Source: Streptomyces sp. SAJ15
GTDB taxonomy: Bacteria > Actinomycetota > Actinomycetes > Streptomycetales > Streptomycetaceae
Direction of reading: 5' to 3'
Length of the DNA: 64,000 nt
Assembly: GCF_007595705.1 (NCBI RefSeq)
Contig: NZ_NISY01000002.1
Span: forward strand, 930,001-994,000
The position numbers and the translations under genes are program-made. Under the pieces are notes generated by a model. The model did no database searches. It worked only from the letters and a program-made list of their open reading frames with translations, and was not told the DNA's origin. Below, in pieces: positions 35,109 to 43,487 of this stretch; positions within the stretch are counted from its first letter, which is position 1, and every line of letters starts with the position of its first letter.

Positions 35109-37513
35109 ACCCCGAGCCCGCCGAACGCACCGGGCCCGCCGAACGCACCGAGCCCGCCCAGGCCGCCGCATGCGCCGAACGCGCCGAGCCCTATATCGAG
35201 CTGCTCGCGCGGGGCGCACCCGCCGAGGCGTTCGAGCGGCCCGTCCTGCGCGCCCGCGCGGAGGGCGAAAGCCCCGCCCGGCTCGCCGCCCTGGAGCGCG
35301 CCAAGCTGGCGGCGCTGCGGGTCCATGGAGAGCTGGAGGGCCGCAGGCGACGCGAGGCCGAACTCTCCGCCCTCTACGAGACCGCCCACGACCTCGCCGG
35401 GCTGCGCGACCTGGACGCGGTGCTCCAGGCCATCGTGCAGCGCGCCCGCTCGCTGCTGGGCACCGAGGTCGCCTATCTGACGCTCAACGACCCCCGCGCG
35501 GGCGACACCTACATGCGGGTCACCGACGGCTCGGTCTCGGCACGCTTCCAGCAACTGAGGCTCGGCATGGGGGAGGGGCTCGGCGGGCTGGTCGCGCAGA
35601 CGGCCCGCCCGTACGTCACCGACAGCTATCTGGACGACCCCCGCTTCCAGCACACCCACACCATCGACGAGGGCGTCATCGACGAGGGGCTGGTGGCCAT
35701 CCTCGGGGTGCCGCTCATGCTGGGCAGCGGCGTCATCGGGGTGCTGTTCGCCGCGGACCGGAGGGCGCGGGTCTTCGAACGCGAACAGATCGCCCTGCTC
35801 GGTTCCTTCGCCGCGCACGCCGCCGTCGCCCTCGACACCGCCAACCTGCTGGCCGAGACCCGCTCGGCGCTGGCCGAACTGGAGGCCGCCAACGAGATCA
35901 TCCGGGACCGCAGCGCCGTCATCGAGCGCGCCTCTGAGGTGCACGACCGGCTCACCGAGCTGGTGCTGCGTGGTGGCGGGGTGCACGACGTCGCCGCCGC
36001 CGTCGCCGAAGTGCTCAACGGAGCGGTGGAGTTCGTGGAGCCGGAGGCGTGCCCGCTCGCGGCCGTCGACCGGTCGCGCGCCGACGGCCGCGCGGTGCGG
36101 CAGGGCGACGACTGGATCGCCGCCGTCTCCGCCGGCGGCGAACTCCTCGGCGCGCTCGTCCTGCACGGCCACCCCGGGCTGGACCCGGTCGACCAACGCA
36201 CGCTCGAGCGCGCCGCGATGGTCACCTCGCTGCTGCAACTGGCCCGCCGGTCCGCGGGCGAGGCGGAGCAGCGGGTCCGCGGCGAGCTCCTGGACGACCT
36301 CCTCGACGCCCCCGACCGCGACCCGGGGCTGTTGCGCGAGCGCGCCCTGAGACTGCGGGCGGACCTGGACGCGCCGCATGTCGTCCTGGCGGCCCGCGTC
36401 GACACCGGTGGGGACGCCGTCGACCCGGCCGCCGCGGCCCCCAAGGCTCCGACGGGCGCCGGTGCGGGCGTCCGCGGGGGCCGGCCCGCCGCCTCCCCGG
36501 GCCGGGCCGGCGCCGACTCCCGCCCCGTCCCCGGTGCCCGGGCGCACGGGGACCGGGAGGCGGGCGCCCCCGCGGCCGGTCGCCCGAGCGTGGGCGGCCA
36601 CAGCACGGCCGGCCGCGGCCCGGCGGACACCTCGGACGCCGGCCGGACCGTGAGCCCGGCTCCGAGCGGGGGTCCGAGCGGGGGTCCTGGGGCGGGTCCG
36701 AGCGCAGGGCCGGGCGCCCATCCGAGCCGGGTCCCGAGCTCGACAGCGGACCCGCGGGCGAGCGGGCGTCGCACGTCGGGCGGACCGGTGGGCGGACCGG
36801 TGGGCTACCGCCGTCCCCCAGGCGGAAGCGCGGCGCGCGGGGCGACGGTCGACCGGCGCGCGGTCGACCGGCAGACCGTCGACCGGCAGCGCCTGTGGTC
36901 CGCGGCCTCCCATCTGGCCGCGACCGGGCACGGCCTCGCCGCCGCGCGGGACGGCGGTGTCGTCCTGCTGCTGCCGCTCGCCCCTGGAGAGAACGCCGCG
37001 GCCACCGCCCGCCGGGCGGCCAGGCAACTGGGCACCGCCGTACACGCACCGGTCACCGTGGGGGCCTCGGCGCCGGTGCCCGCCCCGGCGGCCGCCCCCG
37101 GCGCGGTCGCCGACGCCTACGCGGAGGCGCTGCGCTGTCTGAGCGTGCTGGACCTGCTCGGCCGCGCGGGCGAGGGCGGCGCCGCGGAGGACTTCGGCTT
37201 CCTCGGGTTGTTGCTGGCGGGGGCGCGGGACGGCGACCGGGTGGCGGAGTTCGTGCACCGCACCATCGGCACGGTCATCGACTACGACCGACGGCGCGGC
37301 ACCGACCTGGTCCGCACCCTGGACGCCTACTTCGCCAGCGGCATGAGCCCGGTCCGTACGAAGGACGCGCTCCACGTCCACGTCAACACCGTGGCGCAGC
37401 GCCTGGAGCGGGTGGCGCGGCTGCTGGGCCCCGGCTGGCAGGAGCCGTCCCACCTGCTGGAGATCCAGCTCGCGCTGCGGCTGCACCGGCTCTCGGCGGC
37501 GGTCGCCCGCTGA
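35093..37513 (+). CDS. GAF-domain PucR-type transcriptional regulator with disordered insert
   Basis: 806 residues from ATG 35093, overlapping the dehydrogenase end by 16 bp. Order: helical N-terminus, GAF domain about 95-245 (AIVQRARSLLGTEVAYL, then VILGVPL-like IGVLFAAD), coiled segment (LLAETRSALAELEAANEII), a diverged sensor or GGDEF-like region with a Gly/Pro/Ser/Ala-rich insert about 435-590, and a C-terminal PucR HTH (RTLDAYFASGMSPVRTKDAL, then HVHVNTVAQRLERVARLLG). PucR-type proteins activate catabolic genes. The likely targets are the dehydrogenase and the MHS transporter. Confidence 0.85.
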   Translation: MDGPLNPEPAERTGPAERTEPAQAAACAERAEPYIELLARGAPAEAFERPVLRARAEGESPARLAALERAKLAALRVHGELEGRRRREAELSALYETAHDLAGLRDLDAVLQAIVQRARSLLGTEVAYLTLNDPRAGDTYMRVTDGSVSARFQQLRLGMGEGLGGLVAQTARPYVTDSYLDDPRFQHTHTIDEGVIDEGLVAILGVPLMLGSGVIGVLFAADRRARVFEREQIALLGSFAAHAAVALDTANLLAETRSALAELEAANEIIRDRSAVIERASEVHDRLTELVLRGGGVHDVAAAVAEVLNGAVEFVEPEACPLAAVDRSRADGRAVRQGDDWIAAVSAGGELLGALVLHGHPGLDPVDQRTLERAAMVTSLLQLARRSAGEAEQRVRGELLDDLLDAPDRDPGLLRERALRLRADLDAPHVVLAARVDTGGDAVDPAAAAPKAPTGAGAGVRGGRPAASPGRAGADSRPVPGARAHGDREAGAPAAGRPSVGGHSTAGRGPADTSDAGRTVSPAPSGGPSGGPGAGPSAGPGAHPSRVPSSTADPRASGRRTSGGPVGGPVGYRRPPGGSAARGATVDRRAVDRQTVDRQRLWSAASHLAATGHGLAAARDGGVVLLLPLAPGENAAATARRAARQLGTAVHAPVTVGASAPVPAPAAAPGAVADAYAEALRCLSVLDLLGRAGEGGAAEDFGFLGLLLAGARDGDRVAEFVHRTIGTVIDYDRRRGTDLVRTLDAYFASGMSPVRTKDALHVHVNTVAQRLERVARLLGPGWQEPSHLLEIQLALRLHRLSAAVAR

Positions 37514-37532
37514 CCGGTGGGGCCCGCGCGGT

Positions 37533-38948
37533 TCACGCCCGCCCCGTCGTCGGATGGTGAGCCGCGGAAGCCGACGCGGAAGCCGACGCGGAAGCGTTCG
37601 CCGTCGCCGAGGCCGTCGGTTCGACCGCGGCGAGGTCGCGCTGGCGGGTCTCCTTCGCCACCCCGACCGCGACCAGGGTGAGCAGGGCCGCGACGATCAC
37701 GTACAGCGCGATCGGGGTGCCGCTGTCGTAGTCGGCCAGCAGGGCGGTGGCGATCAGCGGCGCGGGCGCGCCGGCGGCGACCGAGGCGAACTGGGCTCCG
37801 ATCGAGGCGCCCGAATAGCGCATCCGGGTCGCGAACATCTCGGAGAAGAAGGCCGCCTGCGGGGCGTACATCGCGCCGTGGAAGACCAGCCCCACCGTGA
37901 CCGCCACGATCACCCAGCCGAACTCCCGGGTGTCGATCAGGGCGAAGAACGGGAAGGCCCAGGCGCCCACCCCCGCGGCGCCGAGCAGGTACACCGGGCG
38001 GCGACCGAGGCGGTCGGAGAGCGCGCCCCAGGCGGGGATCACCGCGAAGTGCACGGCCGAGCCGATGAGGACGGCGTTGAGGGCGGTCTGCTTGCCCAGG
38101 TCGGCCTGTTCGGTCGCGTAGACGAGGACGAAGGCGGTGATGACGTAGTAACTGATGTTCTCCGCCATCCGCGCGCCCATGGCGACCAGAACGTCACGCC
38201 AGTGGTGTCGCAACACGGCGACGATCGGCGGCTGTTCCGCCTCCTGCTTCCGGCTCTCCGCGCGGGCGAGCGCCTCCTTGAAGACCGGCGACTCGTCGAC
38301 GGACAGCCGGATCCACATGCCGACCAGGACCAGGACACCCGACAGCAGGAACGGCACCCGCCACCCCCACGACTCGAAGGCCGCGTCCGAGAGCAGCGCG
38401 GTCAGGGCCGAGAGCACCCCGGTCGCCAGCAACTGTCCGGCCGGGGCGCCGGTCTGCGGCCAGGACGCCCAGAAGCCGCGCCGGTTCCCGCCCGCCTGGT
38501 CGGAGTGCTCGGACGCCAGCAGCACCGCCCCGCCCCACTCGCCGCCCAGCGCGAAGCCCTGCACCAGCCGCAGCGCGGTGAGCAGCACCGGGGCCGCCGA
38601 CCCGACCGTGGCGTGCGTGGGCAGCAGCCCGATGGCGAACGTCGCCCCGCCCATCAGCAGCAGGCTCAGCACCAGCAGCCTCTTGCGGCCGAGCCGGTCG
38701 CCGTAGTGCCCGAAGACCAGCGCGCCGATCGGGCGTGCGGCGAAGCCGACCGCGTAGGTGAGGAAGGAGAGCAGCGTGCCGACGAGCGGGTCGGAGTCCG
38801 GGAAGAACAGCTTGTTGAACACCAACGCGGCCGCGGACCCGTAGAGGAAGAAGTCGTACCACTCGATGGTGGTGCCGATGAGGCTGGCGGCGACGATGCG
38901 GCGGAGGCTGGCGGGGGCGGGCGGAGAAGCGGTTGCGGGGGAGGGCAT
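37533..38948 (-). CDS. MHS-family MFS transporter (organic-acid/H+ symporter)
   Basis: 471 residues from ATG 38948 (GGAAG upstream); an ATG two codons earlier is possible. Twelve helices. IGTTIEWYDFFLYG at the start and GHYGDRLGRKRLLVLSLLLMG after TM2 are hallmarks of the metabolite:H+ symporter family (KgtP, ShiA, ProP). RLVQGFALGGEWGGAVLLASEH matches TM4-5. It presumably imports a carboxylate such as 3-hydroxybutyrate or acetoacetate, given its neighbours. The tail is an Ala/Ser repeat (ASASASASASAA). It converges on the regulator gene with 19 bp between. Confidence 0.88.
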   Translation of the reverse strand: MPSPATASPPAPASLRRIVAASLIGTTIEWYDFFLYGSAAALVFNKLFFPDSDPLVGTLLSFLTYAVGFAARPIGALVFGHYGDRLGRKRLLVLSLLLMGGATFAIGLLPTHATVGSAAPVLLTALRLVQGFALGGEWGGAVLLASEHSDQAGGNRRGFWASWPQTGAPAGQLLATGVLSALTALLSDAAFESWGWRVPFLLSGVLVLVGMWIRLSVDESPVFKEALARAESRKQEAEQPPIVAVLRHHWRDVLVAMGARMAENISYYVITAFVLVYATEQADLGKQTALNAVLIGSAVHFAVIPAWGALSDRLGRRPVYLLGAAGVGAWAFPFFALIDTREFGWVIVAVTVGLVFHGAMYAPQAAFFSEMFATRMRYSGASIGAQFASVAAGAPAPLIATALLADYDSGTPIALYVIVAALLTLVAVGVAKETRQRDLAAVEPTASATANASASASASASAAHHPTTGRA

Positions 38949-39023
38949 GAGCATCACTTCCAGAGGGCCGGCGGGGACGATTCCGTGCCGCCGCACCGTA
39001 GAAATGCGCAGGTCAGAGGCGTA

Positions 39024-39040
39024 TGTGGTGGGACACCACA
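39024..39040. promoter_or_regulatory. Palindromic operator candidate upstream of the MHS transporter
   Basis: TGTGGTG-GGA-CACCACA is a perfect dyad with 7-bp arms, 75 bp upstream of the transporter start in the 319-bp spacer 38949-39267. It could bind the adjacent PucR-type regulator. A half-similar GGTGGTGCGGGGACACAT lies at 34261-34278 ahead of the dehydrogenase. Confidence 0.5.
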
Positions 39041-39242
39041 GTTCCGCGAGCAGGTGTGCGCGCGACCACCATGGGGGCTGACGTGGTGGGCGGCGCCGGA
39101 CGGCGGGCGGCTGCCTGGTGGGATCGACGGGCCGGTGGCCCCGTCGCCCGCCGACGGGGATCGGCGGGCGACGGGGCAGGCACGTGATGGGGAGCGGTCG
39201 CCGGCGGCCGGCCGCCCGTTGGAGTCGCCGCCCACACGCCAC

Positions 39243-39267
39243 CGGCCGGGCCTCACCGGCCCGGTCG
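39243..39267 (-). terminator. Hairpin after the HAD phosphatase gene
   Basis: CCGGGCC (39246-39252) pairs with GGCCCGG (39258-39264) around a 5-nt loop; the stem extends to about 10 bp with one G-U pair. It abuts the minus-strand stop at 39268. Confidence 0.65.
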
Positions 39268-40548
39268 TCAGCCTGCCTGGAGGGCCAGGTCCTCCTGGTC
39301 GGGGATCACGCTGCCGTCATGGCGCAGCACCGGGCCGAGGCTGCCGTCGGGGCGGGTGGCGCCGGTCGTCGAGCACGGGTAGACACCGGACTTGCGGGGC
39401 AGCGGGGCGATGAACATGGGGTTGACCGCCCAGCGCCCGTCGGCGTCGTCGAGGGCGCGGCACATCAGCTCGGGCTTGTTGCGGTTGATCGCCAGGTGCA
39501 CCCCGGTGGCGTCGTCCACGAACGTCACATCGGTGTCGGCGTCGCCCGCCCCGAGGGCGATCCGGTGCGCCGGGTCCTGGCGCTCCCAGGCCGCGGCACC
39601 CTTGATCTTGAAGATCTCCTGGTTGATGAAGCAGCGCTTGCCGTCCATGTAGGGCAGGGCCTCGCCGCGTCCGTCGGGCATGTCGCCACAGCCGCGAATC
39701 CCGGTGGTGAGCTTGCCGTGCCGGGTCAGGCTGCGGATGCCGATGGTGTGTCGGCGGTCGAGGCCGACGCCTCCGGACCAGGCCTCGGCGATCGGCTCGG
39801 AGGAGGCGGAGACGATGTAGACGTCGAAACCGGCGGCCTTGAGCGTGCGGATCAGGTCCTTCTGCTGCTCGTAGTAGCGGACGTATCCGGCGATGGTGTG
39901 GGTGCCGACCTTCTGGGTGGCGCCGACCGGGGCCGCCAACTGCTCGGTGCGCGCCTGGGCGGCGAAGGACCGCAGGGCCTTGGGGGTGTGACCCGCGAAC
40001 AGCTGCGGGATCCAGGCGTAGCCCGGCACCGTGCGACGGTGGTTCCAGTTCCCGGCGAAGGCCGGTTCCCCGCCCATGGTCTGCGACTTCTCGCGTATCT
40101 CGAAGATCTCGTCGGCGCAGTCGGTGTCGACCGAGGTGGGCAGCGGGCGGCCGACGGGAACGGAGGTGCCGCAGGCGGCGGTGAGGGCCCGGTCGGCGGC
40201 CGGCGTCAGCCAGCGGCTGGTGTCACGCCAGCGCGCCGGGCGCAGGATCTTGTCGTGCCGGAGGGACCAGGCGAGCGTGGCGTCGGTGATGTCGTTCTTG
40301 ACCACGGTGTTGTCCCAGTCGAACGCGGCGACCGGTCGCCGGCCGTCGATGCCGGAACAGGTGCCCCGCTCGTCGATCATCTTCTGGAGCTTGGCGCGGT
40401 TGTCCCCGTACCAGGGCAGGCTGGTGTCGAGTTGGGGACAGCGGTCTCGGGACGACGCGCCGCTGGTGGACGTGGGGGCGGCGTCCGCGGGTGCCGCGGT
40501 GACGAGAACCGTGGCGGCCAGGAGGCCGGCGACGATGGTGGAACGCAT
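39268..40548 (-). CDS. Secreted HAD-superfamily phosphatase (phosphorylcholine-phosphatase-like)
   Basis: 426 residues. A Sec signal peptide is clear (MRSTIVAGLLAATVLVTAAP, cleavage after about ADA at 21-23). HAD motif I is FDWDNT (Asp77, Asp79), motif II IVSAS, and motif IV GAGDADTDVTFVDD. The N-terminal cap with RCPQLDTSLPWYGDNRAKLQKMI and cysteines at about 37 and 64 resembles bacterial exported HADs related to Pseudomonas PchP. It is likely to release phosphate from small phosphomonoesters outside the cell; choline phosphate is only a possibility. Confidence 0.82.
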   Translation of the reverse strand: MRSTIVAGLLAATVLVTAAPADAAPTSTSGASSRDRCPQLDTSLPWYGDNRAKLQKMIDERGTCSGIDGRRPVAAFDWDNTVVKNDITDATLAWSLRHDKILRPARWRDTSRWLTPAADRALTAACGTSVPVGRPLPTSVDTDCADEIFEIREKSQTMGGEPAFAGNWNHRRTVPGYAWIPQLFAGHTPKALRSFAAQARTEQLAAPVGATQKVGTHTIAGYVRYYEQQKDLIRTLKAAGFDVYIVSASSEPIAEAWSGGVGLDRRHTIGIRSLTRHGKLTTGIRGCGDMPDGRGEALPYMDGKRCFINQEIFKIKGAAAWERQDPAHRIALGAGDADTDVTFVDDATGVHLAINRNKPELMCRALDDADGRWAVNPMFIAPLPRKSGVYPCSTTGATRPDGSLGPVLRHDGSVIPDQEDLALQAG

Positions 40549-40716
40549 GGATCCTCGCTAGGAGAGGTCGTACAGGGTGATCACGGTCCGCCGGTGCGCA
40601 TCCCGTGACGACGGCCATTCTTGATCATCAGTGGGATCGACGAACAGGTGAACGAGAGGTTAACGGAAGGTGGATCCGCGCGGTCGGGGTGGCGGTCGAG
40701 CGCGAGTCGTCGGGGC
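40549..40716. other. Upstream region of the HAD phosphatase
   Basis: First part of the 399-bp spacer before the graspetide precursor. It is less GC-rich than surroundings and probably holds the leftward phosphatase promoter; no element is assignable with confidence and no gene is seen. Confidence 0.35.
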
Positions 40717-40801
40717 GTCATACGAGTCGGTCCGTCATATGGGCCGGGCAGTCATATGAGTCGGGCCGTCATATGAGTCGGACCGTCATGTGAGGGAGCG
40801 T
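40717..40801. repeat. 17-bp tandem repeat, 5 copies
   Basis: Units start at 40717, 40734, 40751, 40768 and 40785, an exact 17-bp period with consensus GTCATATGAGTCGGGCC. Copies 3 and 4 differ at one base; the others have two to several changes. The array ends about 145 bp upstream of the graspetide precursor ATG, in the shared spacer with the phosphatase. The core contains the palindrome CATATG. It may be a regulatory iteron-like array or a neutral minisatellite. Confidence 0.9.
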
Positions 40802-40947
40802 CAAGGTCGTCATCAAAGGCGAACAAATTTGGCAATCGACGGTCGAGGGCCGCGTACGGTCACCTACGACATCGACGAGCGAGACCGGGTCGGCCGCACG
40901 ACCAGCGTGCCGGGCGGCGGAACCGGAGCTCGGACGAAGGAGAGAAC

Positions 40948-41139
40948 ATGCGGCCGTTCGCGTTGGGTTACGCCCGGCAGACACAGCAGACGCCGGTCAT
41001 CGTCCCCTACACCTACGATCACGCCCGGCAGTTGAACGTCCTGCCCGACGGGCGCCCCGCCATCGACGACCGGGCATGGCTGCTCATCACCGGTACCACC
41101 ACCTCCACCGCCGGATCCAAGACGCACTTCGACGACTGA
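40948..41139 (+). CDS. tgmA: Graspetide (omega-ester RiPP) precursor peptide
   Basis: 63 residues, ATG preceded by AAGGAG. The leader has conserved features of ATP-grasp-targeted RiPP precursors: MRPFALGYAR, PYTYDHARQLNVLPDGRP. The C-terminus TTTSTAGSKTHFDD offers Thr/Ser hydroxyls and Lys58 as donors and Asp62/Asp63 as side-chain acceptors for ester or amide macrocycles. Ring pattern cannot be read from sequence. The maturase gene begins 7 bp after the stop. I recognise the family (TIGR04186-type precursor) with good confidence. Confidence 0.88.
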   Translation: MRPFALGYARQTQQTPVIVPYTYDHARQLNVLPDGRPAIDDRAWLLITGTTTSTAGSKTHFDD

Positions 41140-41146
41140 CCCGTCG

Positions 41147-42073
41147 ATGACGGTCCTGATCCTCACCTGTGAGGAGGACGTGACCGCGGACCTGGTGGTG
41201 GCGGCGCTCCAGGAGCGCGGGGTCCCGCTGATCCGGCTGGACCCGGCCGATCTGCCCGGCGACGTCGCGCTGGCGGCCGAGTACACCCAGGGCGACATGC
41301 ACGGCTACCTGTCGGCGGGTGGGCGGATGGGGAGCGCGGCGGGCCTGCGGTCGATCTGGATGCGTCGTCCCGGGACCCCCGCGGCGCACGCCGCGGAGCC
41401 CTCCGGCTGGCTCACCACCGAGTCCGAACACGCGCTGTACGGCATGCTCGGCTGTCTGCCGGTCCGCTGGATGAACCACCCGATGGCGGCCGCGCAGGCC
41501 CGCTACAAGCCCTGGCAGCTCCACCTCGCGCAGCTCAGCGGCTTCGCCGTGCCGCCCACCCTCATCACGTCCTTCCCCGAGGCGGCGCGCCAGTTCGCCA
41601 CGGTCCACCGGGACCTGGTGGTCAAGACGGTCTCCGGTACGCATCCGGACGATCCCCCGCGGGTACTGCCCACGACCCGCATCACCCCGGAGGCCGACTT
41701 CTCCGAGGTCTCCGCCGGCCCCACGCTGTTGCAACGGCATGTGAACAAGTGCGCGGACATCCGGCTGACCTGCGTGGGTGAGCGCCTGTTCGCGGCGCGC
41801 AAGGCGGCCGACCCGCACGAGGTGGACGGGCGCTTCGCCGCCGGGGCCGGTTGGGAGCCGGTGGGGGTGCCCGATCGCATCGCCCGCTCGGTGCGCTCCT
41901 ACATGGAGGCCGCGCGGCTCGCGTACGGAGCGTTCGACTTCGCCGCGGAGGAGGACGGCACCTGGTGGTTCCTGGAGTGCAACCAGGGCGGCCAGTTCGG
42001 CTTCGTCCAACTCGACACCGGTCAGCAGATCGCCCGCGCGGTGGCCGTTTGGCTTTCCGTCGAAGCCCGCTGA
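41147..42073 (+). CDS. tgmB: ATP-grasp peptide maturase (graspetide synthetase)
   Basis: 308 residues. An N-terminal preATP-grasp domain (MTVLILTCEEDVTADLVV, PLIRLDPADLPGDV) is followed by ATP-grasp: VVKTVSG (ATP Lys), LLQRHVNKCADIRLTCVGE, DFAAEEDGTWWFLECNQGGQ with the Mg-binding Glu and Asn. It matches the SAV_5884-type RiPP maturases that activate Asp/Glu side chains as acyl phosphates for attack by Thr/Ser/Lys. It sits 7 bp after the precursor with no separate ribosome-binding site, so translation is probably coupled. The usual PIMT-like methyltransferase is absent downstream. Confidence 0.9.
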   Translation: MTVLILTCEEDVTADLVVAALQERGVPLIRLDPADLPGDVALAAEYTQGDMHGYLSAGGRMGSAAGLRSIWMRRPGTPAAHAAEPSGWLTTESEHALYGMLGCLPVRWMNHPMAAAQARYKPWQLHLAQLSGFAVPPTLITSFPEAARQFATVHRDLVVKTVSGTHPDDPPRVLPTTRITPEADFSEVSAGPTLLQRHVNKCADIRLTCVGERLFAARKAADPHEVDGRFAAGAGWEPVGVPDRIARSVRSYMEAARLAYGAFDFAAEEDGTWWFLECNQGGQFGFVQLDTGQQIARAVAVWLSVEAR

Positions 42074-42225
42074 ACCCCGGAGGAGGCGCGTCGCCCGCCC
42101 CGTTCCCGTTGCCGGCCTCGGGGGAGAGCGGGGCGGCCGACGGGGGCTGGAGTGGCGGGTGGGCTCGGCGGGCTCCATAGTGGTGAGGGATTCCGGAGGC
42201 GCCTTGGATTTCAAGGAGGCCGCTG

Positions 42226-43002
42226 ATGACCAGGGCTCGCCGTTCGCATCATGAGGCTCCCGACACCACCGCCGCCTTCGTCCGGCTGAGGCGGCTGGAG
42301 CCCGGCGGGCCGGAGTGGGTGAGGCTGCGGCGAGAGATCATCGAGGCGTGGCTGCCCATGGCCGAGCGGATCAGCCGACGGTTCGGGGGGCGGGGTGAGG
42401 CCGCGGCGGATCTGCGTCAGGTGGCCGCGATGGCGCTGGTACGGGCGGTGGACGGCTACGACCCGGGGCTGGGTCACCCCTTCGAGTCGTACGCCGTGCC
42501 GACCATCACCGGGGGTCTGCGGCGGCACTTCCGGGACTGCGTCTGGGGCGTGCGCGTCCCCCGGCGGCTCCAGCGGGCCTGCGGCGCCATAGGACGCGCC
42601 CGCGCCGAGCTGGAGCAGCAGCTGTGGACCGACCCGTCCGTGGCCCAGCTGGCGGCGGCGACGGACCTCAGCGAGTCGGAGGTGTACCTGGGGCTGCGGG
42701 CCGAGGGGATCCAGCGCACCTGCGTGCTGGACACGCTCACCGGTGGAGCGGAGGGGGTGCCGCTGGACGACACGCTCGGCGCGTCCGACGCCGGACTGGA
42801 CCGGCTGCTCGAACGGGAGGCCCTCCGGCCGCTGCTGGCCGAGCTGCCCGAGCGCGAGCGCCGGGTGCTGTATCTGAGCTTCTTCGAGGAACGGACGCAG
42901 AAGGAGATCGGCGCCCGACTGGGCGTCTCGCAGATGCAGGTGAGCCGCATTCTTCGGCACACCCTCGCCCGGTTGCGGGAGGGGTTGCGGGCCCCGGCCT
43001 GA
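42226..43002 (+). CDS. SigB/SigF/SigG-family RNA polymerase sigma factor
   Basis: 258 residues, ATG with strong AAGGAGG upstream. Region 2 (LPMAERISRRFGGRGEAAADLRQVAAMALVRAVDGYDPGLGHPFES, spanning about 43-88) includes the core-binding and -10 recognition parts. Region 3 lies around 118-170. Region 4 HTH is LPERERRVLYLSFFEERTQK, then EIGARLGVSQMQVSRILRHTL (about 203-245). It is a stress/development-type sigma without an adjacent anti-sigma gene. It follows the graspetide maturase by 152 bp on the same strand, so co-transcription is possible but unproven. Confidence 0.92.
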   Translation: MTRARRSHHEAPDTTAAFVRLRRLEPGGPEWVRLRREIIEAWLPMAERISRRFGGRGEAAADLRQVAAMALVRAVDGYDPGLGHPFESYAVPTITGGLRRHFRDCVWGVRVPRRLQRACGAIGRARAELEQQLWTDPSVAQLAAATDLSESEVYLGLRAEGIQRTCVLDTLTGGAEGVPLDDTLGASDAGLDRLLEREALRPLLAELPERERRVLYLSFFEERTQKEIGARLGVSQMQVSRILRHTLARLREGLRAPA

Positions 43003-43428
43003 GCGAAGCTTTCGGTGATTGCGAAGGCGAACCGCTCAGCTGCCCCGAGGACCCCGAACGCCGCGGCGCAAAGCACCGGTTACGGCATCTGTCCGCCAAG
43101 GTGGAAATACTGCGGTTGAGTCGATATCGCCGATGAATTCCACTGATTGCACCGTGAGTCGCTGATGTCCGGATTTGTTGGCGTGGTGGCGGTGTCGGAT
43201 GGTGGGCGCGCGGCACGGCCAACTCGCTGGCGGGCATGCCGAATCGGCGCATCGGGTATTCCGCGGAATGGCTGGATCCGGGCGCTCGGACGACATGCCG
43301 CACGGCCGTGAACCCTCGGCGCGTGGTCAGTCGCTGAATGGTATCTCACCTGGTGGCAAGGGGTTTCTCGGGGAATTCAGGCTGATAACGAATGGCAATC
43401 TTTCCTTGACGTCATGCGGGCCACAGAG
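43003..43428. other. Less GC-rich noncoding region
   Basis: Most of the 485-bp gap before the sugar-binding lipoprotein. Base composition is visibly lower in GC than the genes around it, with stretches such as GGAAATACTG and GATGAATTCC. It contains a perfect 12-bp palindrome, ATTCCGCGGAAT (43258-43269), which could be a regulator site. Short minus-strand frames lack family features. A small RNA or complex promoter is possible; I cannot support either. Confidence 0.4.
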
Positions 43429-43457
43429 TTGACTTCCGGCCACCTCGGCCGTGACAT
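43429..43457 (+). promoter_or_regulatory. Promoter of the sugar-binding lipoprotein gene
   Basis: TTGACT (43429-43434), a 17-bp spacer, and TGACAT (43452-43457) resemble the housekeeping sigma consensus. GGGAGG precedes the ATG at 43488. Confidence 0.5.
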
Positions 43458-43487
43458 CGCGGCCTCGTCAGGGAGGTCACCCCCAAC

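Noticed and set aside
40717..40801. CRISPR array
   Set aside because: The 17-bp units are contiguous without spacers and no cas genes are near.
42226..43002. Sigma gene as the third RiPP enzyme (methyltransferase)
   Set aside because: The sequence clearly has sigma regions 2 to 4 and no SAM-binding motif.
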